Position numbers and translations under genes: made by a program
The notes under the pieces: model-generated
What the model saw: only the letters and a program-made list of their open reading frames with translations
Told to the model about the DNA's origin: nothing
The model's database searches: none
NCBI GenBank assembly: GCA_030429345.1
Contig: JAUIFJ010000028.1
Location: forward strand, 1 to 45,191
Length of the DNA stretch: 45,191 nt
From: a bacterium
Lineage (GTDB): Bacteria > CAIWAD01
Direction of reading: 5' to 3'
Part shown: piece after piece, positions 27,265 to 34,858 of the stretch
How positions within the stretch are numbered: the stretch's first letter is position 1
Layout of the letters: each line of letters opens with the position of its first letter

Positions 27265-28746
27265 ATGATCAAGATTGCTTGTGATGCTTCGGCAAGGTCC
27301 TCCTTGCGCATGCGTTTCGTGATCCAGTTGCTGCTTGGCCTGCTGGTGCTGGCGCCTGGACAGGGCGAGGCGCGTCGGCGGATCACGCTGGAGGAGGCCC
27401 AGGCCCTTGCGGGGGGAGCGCACCGGGACGCGGAGGCTCGGCGCCTGAGCGAGAAGAGCTGGCGCCTGGATCGCAGCGACCACCGGCTGCGCCTGCTGCC
27501 CCGTCTCAACCTGCGTCTCACGGCGCCGGCAATCAACGACAGCGAGCAGGAGGTGGTGAGCGACAAGGGGCAGGTGACCAGCGTGCGCGTGCAGAGCGAG
27601 CGCCGCTTCGGCGGGGTCGACCTGTCCAGCGAACTGCCCAGCGGCACCAGCCTGGTGGCCGGTTTCAGCATGAGCCGTCTCAAGTCGGACACGGACAGCT
27701 ACACCTACCCCTACGACGCCAGCTATTCCTTCAGCCTGCAGCAGCAGCTTTTCGGACGCAGCTGGCTCTTCGAGGAGCTGGCCCGCGACGGCAGGCGCCT
27801 CGACCTGCAGCAGCGCCGCGTCAGCGAGGAAGGGGCGGTTTTCCGTCACCGTGTGCTGCGCGAGTACTACACCCTGCTCCAGTCGCAGATGGCTCACGAT
27901 CTGGAGCGGACCGGCCTGCAGGAATCGGACAGCAGCTTCGCCCTGTCGCGGCGCAAGTACGAGGCGGGAATCATCGCCGAAAGCGACTTCCTCAAGCTGG
28001 AGCTGGAGAACCTCGAGCGGCACAGCCGTTTTACCAGCGACTCCCTTTCCCTGCGCCTGCAGGAAGAAAGCTTCCGCCGCCTGCTGCATCTGCCGCAGAA
28101 CACGGACTTCGAACTCGACACGACCGTGCCGATTCCGGTGGTCGAAACGGAACTGGGGCCGCACCTCGAACAGGCGAACACGGCCAACCTGACGGTGCTC
28201 GCGGACCGTCTCAGTCTCTACGAGGCAACCCTTTCGCGCCGCGAAGCCTGGCGGGATCTGCTGCCCTCGGTCAACCTCAGCATGAGCTGGGACCAGGCCA
28301 TCGAGGACAGCACGCTCAACACGAGCTTCGACGACGGCCGCCTCAACCGCAGCCTGAGCCTGCGCCTCTCATGGCCGCTCTTCACCTGGGGCGAGCGCCA
28401 CCGTGCCTGGCAGCGCAGCCGGATCAGCGTGAGACGCGCCGAGCTGGCGCGCGAGGAAGGGCTGGAAACGCTGGAACTGCAGCTGCGCGGGCAACTCAAC
28501 CGCGTGCGCGAGCTGCAGACCCTGATCCCCCTGCGGGCACGGCAGCTGCAGCTGGCCGAGCGGGACTACGAGATCACCCAGGAGCGCTTCCGCTCCGGAC
28601 AGATCACGAGCCAGGAACTGATCGACGCCGAGCGCACTCTTTCCAGCGTGAGACTCACGGAACTGGGCGCAAGGATCGAGCTCGTGCTCGCGGCGGCGGA
28701 ACTGGAGCGTCTCACAGGGGCGGATCGGGAAGAGGTCCTGCGCTAG
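27265..28746 (+). CDS. TolC-family outer-membrane efflux protein
   Basis: The protein is 493 residues from ATG 27265 (GGAGAAGAGGG upstream). The signal hydrophobic segment is FVIQLLLGLLVLAPG, and ATG 27310 directly before it is an equally good start. The frame opens at 27193 only because a dispersed repeat keeps it open. The body has the OEP two-fold pattern: ITLEEAQALA at the N terminus, long alpha-helical coiled coils (about 155-260 and 370-490), and repeats of the ERDYEITQERFRSGQITSQE type (the classic half with YxxGxI). It forms the outer-membrane duct of the exporter set. Confidence 0.9.
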   Translation: MIKIACDASARSSLRMRFVIQLLLGLLVLAPGQGEARRRITLEEAQALAGGAHRDAEARRLSEKSWRLDRSDHRLRLLPRLNLRLTAPAINDSEQEVVSDKGQVTSVRVQSERRFGGVDLSSELPSGTSLVAGFSMSRLKSDTDSYTYPYDASYSFSLQQQLFGRSWLFEELARDGRRLDLQQRRVSEEGAVFRHRVLREYYTLLQSQMAHDLERTGLQESDSSFALSRRKYEAGIIAESDFLKLELENLERHSRFTSDSLSLRLQEESFRRLLHLPQNTDFELDTTVPIPVVETELGPHLEQANTANLTVLADRLSLYEATLSRREAWRDLLPSVNLSMSWDQAIEDSTLNTSFDDGRLNRSLSLRLSWPLFTWGERHRAWQRSRISVRRAELAREEGLETLELQLRGQLNRVRELQTLIPLRARQLQLAERDYEITQERFRSGQITSQELIDAERTLSSVRLTELGARIELVLAAAELERLTGADREEVLR

Positions 28747-28756
28747 GGGGTGGTTC

Positions 28757-30313
28757 CTACTCGATGTAATGACACCCCCGGCTCTGGCGGTTGGCCAGGG
28801 CGGCGGAGGTGACGAGCACGGCGCTGCGGATCATGTTGCGCAGGCCGATCAGGGAATCGGTGAGCGCCGTGCGGCGGTAGAAGCCCTCGATTTCCGTTTC
28901 CAGCTGCCGCAGCTGGCGCAGGGCGCGCTGCAGCCTCGGGCGGGTGCGTACGACACTGACATAGTTCCACATGGTGTGACGGATCGAGTTGCGGTCCTGC
29001 AGCAGCAGCGCGGGGTCGGCCTCCTCGCCGCTTACCGGCTCCCAGTCGCGGATCGCCAGGGGACGCAGATCCCTCCAGCCGCTTTCTCGGATGTCCCGCG
29101 CCACGCGCCGACCCCAGACCACTCCTTCCAGGATCGAGGCGCTGCCCAGGCGGTTGGCGCCGTGGAGGCCGTTGCAGGCGCATTCGCCGACGGCGTAGAG
29201 CCGGTCGATGCTGGTGCGGCCCTGCATGTCGGTCCAGACTCCCCCGCAGAAATAGTGCGCCGCCGGCACGACGGGAATCGGCTCCTGAGTGATGTCGACA
29301 CCGTACTCGAGGCTCTTGGCGTGGATCGTCGGGAAGCGTTCGCGGATCTCGTCGGCGGCCATGCGCTCGTGCAGGTCCAGGTGCACGAAGGAGAGGCCGT
29401 GGTGGATCATTTCGCGGTGGATGCCGCGGGCCACCTCGTCGCGGGGCGCCAGGTCCTTCCAGTCGGGGCTGTAGCGCTCCATGAAGGCCTCGCCGCGTTC
29501 GTTGATCAGCCGGGCTCCGGCGCCGCGCACGGCCTCCGAGACGAGGAAGCGCGCCTTGCCGCCGCGGAAGAAGGCGGTGGGATGGAACTGCACGTACTCG
29601 CAATGCATCACGCGGGCGCCGGCGCGGTTGGCCATGGCCAGGCCATCGCCGCGGGCGCCTTCGGGATTTGTCGTACGGAGGAAGACCTGTCCCAGGCCGC
29701 CCGTGGCGAGCACGGTCTGCTGGGCCAACAGGGTCCTGACGGCGCCCGCCCGGTGATCCAGCAGGTAGGCTCCGCAGCAGCTCAAGGGAGCATAGGCCTG
29801 GTGCGGATCCTGGCTGTGATGCGCCGGGGTCAGCAGGTCGATGGCGGTGTGTTCGCACAAGAGGCGGACGCGGGGATGTTCCTGCAGCGCCCGCAGCAGC
29901 CCGATCTCGATGGCGCGGCCGGTGTGATCCGCGGCGTGGGCGATGCGAGTGCTCGAATGCGCCGCCTCGCGGATCAGCGCCAGGTCGCCGTCGGGTCCGC
30001 GATCGAAGGGAATGCCCAGGCGCTCCACCAGCAGCTCCCTGACGGCGCGCGGCCCTTCGGTGGCCAGGATGCGGATCGCCTCCGGGTTGTTGATGCCGTC
30101 GCCGGCGCGCTGAAGGTCCTGGCCCAGCAGCTGCGCCGAATCGTCGCTGCCGCGGTAGATGATGCCGCCCTGGGCATAGAGCGTATTGCTTTCCTCGGGC
30201 AGTTCGGCCCGTGTGACAACACACACCGAGACGCCCGAATCGGCCAGGCCGAGCGCCGTCGTCGCGCCGGCAACCCCGCAGCCGAGGATCAGGACCTGTA
30301 CGTCATTGTCCAT
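28757..30313 (-). CDS. nadB: L-aspartate oxidase
   Basis: This 518-residue flavoprotein oxidises L-aspartate to iminoaspartate for NAD synthesis. The FAD fingerprint LGCGVAGATTALGLA is at the N terminus. Further landmarks are ESNTLYAQGGI, REAAHSSTRIAHAADHTGR, LATGGLGQVF, CEYVQFHPTAFF, the substrate-binding AAHYFCGGVWTD, YAVGECACNGLHGANRLGS, and the C-terminal helical domain. The stop is ten bases from the convergent TolC-like stop. It follows nadA in the same direction after 210 bases. nadC is not in the window. Confidence 0.96.
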   Translation of the reverse strand: MDNDVQVLILGCGVAGATTALGLADSGVSVCVVTRAELPEESNTLYAQGGIIYRGSDDSAQLLGQDLQRAGDGINNPEAIRILATEGPRAVRELLVERLGIPFDRGPDGDLALIREAAHSSTRIAHAADHTGRAIEIGLLRALQEHPRVRLLCEHTAIDLLTPAHHSQDPHQAYAPLSCCGAYLLDHRAGAVRTLLAQQTVLATGGLGQVFLRTTNPEGARGDGLAMANRAGARVMHCEYVQFHPTAFFRGGKARFLVSEAVRGAGARLINERGEAFMERYSPDWKDLAPRDEVARGIHREMIHHGLSFVHLDLHERMAADEIRERFPTIHAKSLEYGVDITQEPIPVVPAAHYFCGGVWTDMQGRTSIDRLYAVGECACNGLHGANRLGSASILEGVVWGRRVARDIRESGWRDLRPLAIRDWEPVSGEEADPALLLQDRNSIRHTMWNYVSVVRTRPRLQRALRQLRQLETEIEGFYRRTALTDSLIGLRNMIRSAVLVTSAALANRQSRGCHYIE

Positions 30314-30423
30314 CAGCTGGTTCCATCCAGTGCCCAGCAGCGACTCCGCCGGTTGTCCTCCTGCAGATTGCCGTGGCTTTCCCGGCCGTCAACCCGCGAC
30401 CTGCCGTGACGCCCCCGGCTGTC

Positions 30424-30446
30424 ATCCCGCGGCTTGACCGCGGGAT
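30424..30446. repeat. Palindromic repeat ATCCCGCGG-CTTGA-CCGCGGGAT
   Basis: A perfect nine-pair hairpin with loop CTTGA sits in the 210-base nadA-nadB gap. The same core is a well-known dispersed palindrome class in other phyla, notably alphaproteobacteria. There is no T tract, so it is not a standard terminator; it could modulate nadB relative to nadA. Confidence 0.7.
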
Positions 30447-30523
30447 CCTGAAGGGTTACACCGAACTGTTGTGTTCTACTATGTGACATGGAGTGTCGAT
30501 TTCGAAATCGCCAGCGGTATCGA

Positions 30524-31558
30524 TTACAACTCCAGCATCCGTTCCACGCTCTTCAGCGCGCGCAGGCGGATGTCTTCCGGCACCGTGATCTCCTGCCGCA
30601 TGTCGCGCAGGCTGTTTCTCACGTCCACCAGTCGGATCTCGTTCATGTGGGGACAGCGCACGCTGCAGAGGCCCAGCATCGTCTTGTCCCGGTTGGCGGC
30701 GGCGATGTTGTCGCCCATGCTGCACTCGGTCAGCAGCAGGAAGCTTGGGGCTTCCGTCTCACGCACGAAGCGGATCATCTCGCTGGTGCTGCCGCTGAAG
30801 TCGACGGCCTCGCAGACCTCCGGCGAGCATTCCGGATGTGCCAGGATGATCGTCTCCGGGTGCTGCCTGCGCACGGAGGCGATGTCGTCCGTGGTGAACT
30901 GCTCGTGGACCTCGCAGCGGCCGCCCCAGCCGATCATCACTTTCTGCAGCTCTGTATCACCGCTGCCGGGCAGGACGCCCTTCTGCGGCAGGATCACGTG
31001 GCGCCCCGTCTCGCGCGCCACATTGCGGGCCAGGTACTCGTCGGGCAGGAAGATCACCGTGTCGCCGGGCAGGCTTTCCACCACACGGACCGCGTTGCCG
31101 GAGGTGCAGCAGATGTCGACCTCCGCCTTGACATCGGCGTAGGTGTTGACATAGGCTACGATGGGCACGCCAGGGTAGTCCCTGCGCAGCTGGCGCACAT
31201 CCTCGGCGGTGATGCTTTCGGCCAGCGAGCAGCCGGCCTTTTCCGCCGGCAGCAGCACGGTCCGTGTCGGATTGAGGATCTTGGCGGTTTCTGCCATGAA
31301 GCGCACGCCGCAGAAAAGGATCACGGGAAAATCGGTCTCGGCGGCCTTGCGGCAGAGTTCGAGGCTGTCGCCCGTGATGTCCGGCACCGTGTTGAAGAGC
31401 GCCGCTTCCATGTAGTTGTGCCCCAGGATCAGCGCCTGGCGCTCTTCCTTGAGGGCCAGGACCTCGCGCGCCAGCTCGGCGGTGGCGGCGATTTCGATCT
31501 CGGGGACAATGCCGGCCAGCCTTTCTTCGAGGCGGTCAGCGGCAAGGGTCGGTTGCAT
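30524..31558 (-). CDS. nadA: Quinolinate synthase
   Basis: This 344-residue [4Fe-4S] enzyme condenses iminoaspartate with dihydroxyacetone phosphate to quinolinate. It has the three homologous domains with cluster ligands in ILFCGVRFMAETAKIL, HPECSPEVC and GLCSVRCPHMNEI, plus ILGHNYMEAAL and YVNTYADVKAE. AGAGGAAAG precedes ATG 31558. Transcribed before nadB as an expected pair, since NadB hands its unstable product to NadA. Confidence 0.96.
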   Translation of the reverse strand: MQPTLAADRLEERLAGIVPEIEIAATAELAREVLALKEERQALILGHNYMEAALFNTVPDITGDSLELCRKAAETDFPVILFCGVRFMAETAKILNPTRTVLLPAEKAGCSLAESITAEDVRQLRRDYPGVPIVAYVNTYADVKAEVDICCTSGNAVRVVESLPGDTVIFLPDEYLARNVARETGRHVILPQKGVLPGSGDTELQKVMIGWGGRCEVHEQFTTDDIASVRRQHPETIILAHPECSPEVCEAVDFSGSTSEMIRFVRETEAPSFLLLTECSMGDNIAAANRDKTMLGLCSVRCPHMNEIRLVDVRNSLRDMRQEITVPEDIRLRALKSVERMLEL

Positions 31559-31792
31559 GGTCTTTCCTCTGTTCCCTGTTCGGGCTCCGATTCCATTCAG
31601 ACCCCGTTCCTGCAAAGGTATGAAGTGCGCCCGGTTTTCGCGGGCAGGCACCCGGGCTCTCCCAAAGGTCTCACCCTGGACGGCATTGTGCTTGACTTTT
31701 GTCAGAAGCGTCTGGGAAGACCCTGAGGAATTGCTAGAATTGCCCTCTTTTGGCCCTCGAGGGTCCTTACTAATTCTTTCGGCAGGAGTTCC
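31559..31792. promoter_or_regulatory. Divergent nadA/ychF promoter region
   Basis: This 234-base spacer serves nadA leftward and ychF rightward. An extended -10 candidate TGCTAGAAT (31732-31740) precedes ychF, but the -35 is poor. TTGACT at 31692 is too far away to pair with it. Its GGAATTGCTA string also occurs at the lptB promoter candidate. Confidence 0.4.
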
Positions 31793-32896
31793 ATGGCACT
31801 CAAGATCGGCATCGTCGGACTGCCCAATGTGGGCAAGTCGACCCTCTTCAACGCCCTCACCCGGGCCCAGAACGCGGAATCGGCCAACTATCCCTTCTGC
31901 ACCATCGAGGCCAACCAGGCCGTGGTGCCCGTGCCGGATCCGCGCGTCGACAGGCTGGCGGAACTGGTCCAGCCGGCCAAGGTGCTCTACAACACGGTCG
32001 ATTTCGTCGACATTGCCGGCCTGGTCAAGGGCGCCAGCCGAGGGGAAGGGCTGGGGAACAAGTTCCTCGGCAACATCCGCGAAACGGACACGGTGCTGCA
32101 CGTGGTGCGCTGCTTCGACGACGGCGATGTGGTTCATGTGGACGGCAGCGTCGATCCCCGGCGGGATGTGGAGGTCATCGAGACCGAGCTGGTCTTGAGT
32201 GACCTGCAAAGCCTGGAAAACCGCCTGCAGAAGCTGCGCAAGGAGGCCCGCGGCGACCGCAAGCTGCAGCCCCTGCTGGAAGGCATCGAGGCCCTGCAGG
32301 CCTTCATGGAGGAGGGCAAGCCCGCCAGCGCCTGGCCCGGCGCCAGGGACAGCGAAACGATGAGCTCCTGGCTGGCCCAGTCGGGGCTGTTGTCCGCCAA
32401 GCCGGTGATCTTCTGCGCCAACCTGGACGAGGAAGGCCTGGCCGATGGCAACGAGCACCTGGAGGCCCTGAAGGCCCTGGCCGCCGAACGCGGCAGTGCC
32501 GTGGTGCCGATCTGTGCACGCGGCGAAGCCGACCTGGCCGGCGCGGAGGAGGAGGAACGCGCCGAGCTGCTCGAGATGATCGGCGCCGACGAAGGCGGCC
32601 TGGAAGCCCTGATCCGCACGGGCTTCGAGAGCCTGGGCCTGGCCAGCTACTTCACCGCCGGCCCCAAGGAGGTCCGCGCCTGGAACATCCACCAGGGCTG
32701 GAAGGCCCCCCAGGCCGCCGGCGTGATCCACACCGATTTCGAGAAGGGCTTCATCCGCGCCGAGGTGATCGCCTTCGCCGACTTCGACCGCGAGGGCAGC
32801 GAGAACGCCTGCAAGGCCAAAGGCCTGATGCGCGTCGAAGGCCGCGACTACGTGGTCCAGGACGGGGATGTGATGCATTTCCGTTTCAATGTGTAG
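31793..32896 (+). CDS. ychF: Redox-regulated ATPase/GTPase YchF
   Basis: This 367-residue Obg-family P-loop protein binds ribosomes and favours [18 protein letters not shown] is G1, [20 protein letters not shown] is G3, and NLDEE is the altered specificity motif (NxxE) that marks the family. A coiled-coil finger occupies the middle (about 125-200) and a TGS domain the end ([16 protein letters not shown] to [11 protein letters not shown]). GGCAGGAG precedes the ATG. The stop is followed by TAGGGGGTGGTTCC, also found at the TolC-like stop (28744). Confidence 0.97.
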   Translation: MALKIGIVGLPNVGKSTLFNALTRAQNAESANYPFCTIEANQAVVPVPDPRVDRLAELVQPAKVLYNTVDFVDIAGLVKGASRGEGLGNKFLGNIRETDTVLHVVRCFDDGDVVHVDGSVDPRRDVEVIETELVLSDLQSLENRLQKLRKEARGDRKLQPLLEGIEALQAFMEEGKPASAWPGARDSETMSSWLAQSGLLSAKPVIFCANLDEEGLADGNEHLEALKALAAERGSAVVPICARGEADLAGAEEEERAELLEMIGADEGGLEALIRTGFESLGLASYFTAGPKEVRAWNIHQGWKAPQAAGVIHTDFEKGFIRAEVIAFADFDREGSENACKAKGLMRVEGRDYVVQDGDVMHFRFNV

Positions 32897-32935
32897 GGGG
32901 TGGTTCCAGTAGGATCCGCTTGGGCTTCGAATGTG

Positions 32936-32966
32936 CTTGGATATCACGGATACCGTGCTATCATGA
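32936..32966 (+). promoter_or_regulatory. HigBA promoter with palindromic operator
   Basis: TTGGAT (32937-32942), a 16-base spacer and TATCAT form a promoter just upstream of the toxin gene. The spacer holds the inverted repeat CACGG-ATA-CCGTG (32945-32957), ideally placed for autorepression by the antitoxin's helix-turn-helix. Confidence 0.55.
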
Positions 32967-32970
32967 CAGG

Positions 32971-33264
32971 ATGATTCTGGACTTCAGGAACCAGGGCACG
33001 GAGGACGTGTTCAACGGAAGGCAGACCAAAGCTGCCAGAAAGCTTTGCCCCGCAAGTCTCTTCACTCGTGCCCAGTACAAACTGGAATACCTCGATTCTG
33101 CTGCTGTTCTGGAGGATCTTAAAGCGCCGCCAGGAAATCGGCTTGAAGCCCTTGCTGGCGATCGTAAAGGGCAACACAGTATTCGAGTCAATGAACAGTT
33201 TCGAATTTGCTTTGTCTGGACAACTAGTGGTCCATCCGAAGTTGAGATCGTTGACTATCACTAA
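32971..33264 (+). CDS. higB: HigB-type toxin (RelE/ParE superfamily)
   Basis: This 97-residue toxin probably cleaves mRNA on the ribosome. It has the HigB pattern: a short N-terminal strand (MILDFRNQGTEDVF), helices with LCPASLFTRAQYKLEYLD, LEDLKAPPGNRLEALAGDRK and the C-terminal sheet QHSIRVNEQFRICFVW. Toxin before antitoxin, 11 bases apart, is the HigBA order. ATG follows GACAGG. Local G+C is visibly lower than in flanking genes, a sign of transfer. Confidence 0.9.
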   Translation: MILDFRNQGTEDVFNGRQTKAARKLCPASLFTRAQYKLEYLDSAAVLEDLKAPPGNRLEALAGDRKGQHSIRVNEQFRICFVWTTSGPSEVEIVDYH

Positions 33265-33275
33265 GGAGTGGAAAC

Positions 33276-33581
33276 ATGGTACGCATTCCCTCGAATCGCT
33301 CCCCCGTGCATCCGGGCCAAATGCTACTGCTCGAGTTTCTGGAACCCATGGGCTTGAGTCAGCGAGACCTGGCTACGGGCATTGGTGTTCCATACCAGAG
33401 GGTGAACGAGTTGATCAATGGACGCAGAGGAGTGACACCAAGCACGGCACTGCGGCTGGCAAGATTTTTTGGTACAAGCGCGGATGTCTGGATGAACATG
33501 CAAATCAGGTGGGATCTGCATTTCACGGAGAAATCTGAAGCCGCTGATCTCCGGAAAATCCGGAAAGTGCGCGTCGCGTGA
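33276..33581 (+). CDS. higA: HigA-type antitoxin, HTH (XRE) family
   Basis: This 101-residue protein has HPGQMLLLEFLEPMGLSQRD and VPYQRVNELINGRRGVTPST as the helix-turn-helix, then ALRLARFFGTSADVWMNMQ, the standard HigA sequence. It neutralises HigB and likely represses the pair through the palindrome at 32945-32957. AAGGAG precedes the ATG. Confidence 0.93.
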   Translation: MVRIPSNRSPVHPGQMLLLEFLEPMGLSQRDLATGIGVPYQRVNELINGRRGVTPSTALRLARFFGTSADVWMNMQIRWDLHFTEKSEAADLRKIRKVRVA

Positions 33582-33834
33582 CATTGCAATGTATACTGAA
33601 CAGCGTAGCCAGTCGCATGCATTGATTGCCTGAAGGCATGTTGAGTGAGCACCTGTGAGACGGATGTCTTGCCGGTGAAAGTCACATCAGTGGTTTCACT
33701 GGAGAACCACGAAGAAGGCTGCAGCTGCTTGCATTGATCCGTGGTTGAAACTCACACCATCCCTCAGCGGGTACTACTGCAGAAGTGATGAAGAGTTGAA
33801 CCCAGTCCTCTGACCCAAAACGGAGTCCCCCTTC
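33582..33834. other. Unassigned low-G+C stretch with hairpins after higA
   Basis: No coding region is supported. Features seen: GTGGTT/AACCAC hairpin (33690-33710), a second GTGGTT with TGAAAC that could pair with an earlier GTTTCA, and the palindrome GCAGCTGC. A TATACT at about 33592 could be a -10. Composition matches the toxin-antitoxin genes, not the later genes. It could be an unknown RNA, a decayed mobile-element end or non-functional DNA; I cannot decide. Confidence 0.4.
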
Positions 33835-34260
33835 ATGCCCAGCCACCCCGCCAACACCCGCACCACCATCATCCCCTGCCTGCGCTACCGTGACGCGCCC
33901 GCCGCGATCGAATGGCTTTGCAAGACCTTTGGCTTCGAGAAGCACCTGGTGGTGCCCAACGAGGACGGCACGATCGCCCATGCGCAGCTGCGTTTTGGCG
34001 GAGGGATGATCATGCTCGGCTCCGTGGTCGAGAGCGAATTCGGCCGGCTGATGAAGCAGCCTGACGAGATCGGCGGCGCGGAGACCCAGAGCGCCTATGT
34101 GGTCGTGCCGGATGTGGATATCGTATACGCCGCCGCGAAGAAGGCCGGCGCCGAGATCGTGATCGGGATCCGGGACGAGGACTACGGCGGACGCGGCTTC
34201 AGTTGCCGGGACCCGGAGGGGCACCTGTGGAACATTGGCAGCTACGATCCCTGGGAGTAG
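33835..34260 (+). CDS. VOC (glyoxalase/PhnB-like) family protein
   Basis: This 141-residue protein has one paired beta-alpha-beta-beta-beta fold: TIIPCLRYRDAPAAIEWLCK with FGFEKH, the GTIAHAQLRFGGGMIML core, and SAYVVVPDVDIVYAAAKKAG plus FSCRDPEGHLWNIGSYDPW at the end. This PhnB-like subgroup often lacks a known enzymatic role. No clear ribosome binding site was seen before the ATG. Four bases separate its stop from a GTG of the acetyltransferase frame, so they may be co-transcribed. Confidence 0.88.
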   Translation: MPSHPANTRTTIIPCLRYRDAPAAIEWLCKTFGFEKHLVVPNEDGTIAHAQLRFGGGMIMLGSVVESEFGRLMKQPDEIGGAETQSAYVVVPDVDIVYAAAKKAGAEIVIGIRDEDYGGRGFSCRDPEGHLWNIGSYDPWE

Positions 34261-34288
34261 GGGCGTGCCAAAGGAACCGGATAACGCC

Positions 34289-34810
34289 ATGCTGTCGTAC
34301 AGAACAGGACCCGAAACCGAACGCCTGCGGCACCGCGCCTTCACCGTGGACGATGCCGAGGCCTTCTTCGCGCTCAACAGCCATGAAGAGGTGATGCGTT
34401 TCACCGGCGAAGCGCGCCTGGCCTCGCTGGAGGCCGCCAGGGAGGCGATCCGGGATTATCCCGATTTCGATACGGTCGGCTACGGGCGCTGGGCCTGCGT
34501 GCTCAAGGAGACGGGAGCCGTGATCGGCTTCTGCGGGCTGAAGTACCTTCCCGACCTGGAGGTCGTCGATGTGGGCTACCGCTTTTTGCCCGAGTACTGG
34601 GGCTGCGGCCTGGCCACGGAAGCCTGCCGCGCAAGCCTTGCATTCGGGTTCGAGACCTTGGGTCTTAGGAGCATCTTCGCCTTCGTGCTCCCCGGGAACG
34701 GCGCTTCGATCCGCGTACTTGAGAAGGTCGGCATGCGTGCGGACGGGGATCTCCTCTTTGATGGTGAGCGCGTGCTGCGCTATGTCAGCACCTCGTCCGA
34801 AACGAGCTGA
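34289..34810 (+). CDS. GNAT family N-acetyltransferase (RimJ/RimL-like)
   Basis: This 173-residue protein shows TERLRHRAFTVDDAEAFFAL at the N terminus, VIGFCGLKYLPDLEVVDVGY, YWGCGLATEACRASLAFGFE (acetyl-CoA loop and helix) and NGASIRVLEKVGM. This is the RimJ/RimL-type protein or small-molecule acetyltransferase pattern. ATG 34289 was chosen, with AAGGAA 13 bases upstream; GTG 34265 is an alternative. Substrate unknown. Confidence 0.87.
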   Translation: MLSYRTGPETERLRHRAFTVDDAEAFFALNSHEEVMRFTGEARLASLEAAREAIRDYPDFDTVGYGRWACVLKETGAVIGFCGLKYLPDLEVVDVGYRFLPEYWGCGLATEACRASLAFGFETLGLRSIFAFVLPGNGASIRVLEKVGMRADGDLLFDGERVLRYVSTSSETS

Positions 34811-34858
34811 CAGGCTCCTTGCCGGAACCGGCAACCAGGTTCATCCGGGGAAAAATTC

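Noticed and set aside
28769-30409. 546-codon plus-strand frame
   Set aside because: Antisense shadow of nadB, which has clear family motifs.
33780-33815. tRNA-like T-arm (GGTTCAACTC on minus)
   Set aside because: No acceptor, D or anticodon stems can be drawn around it.
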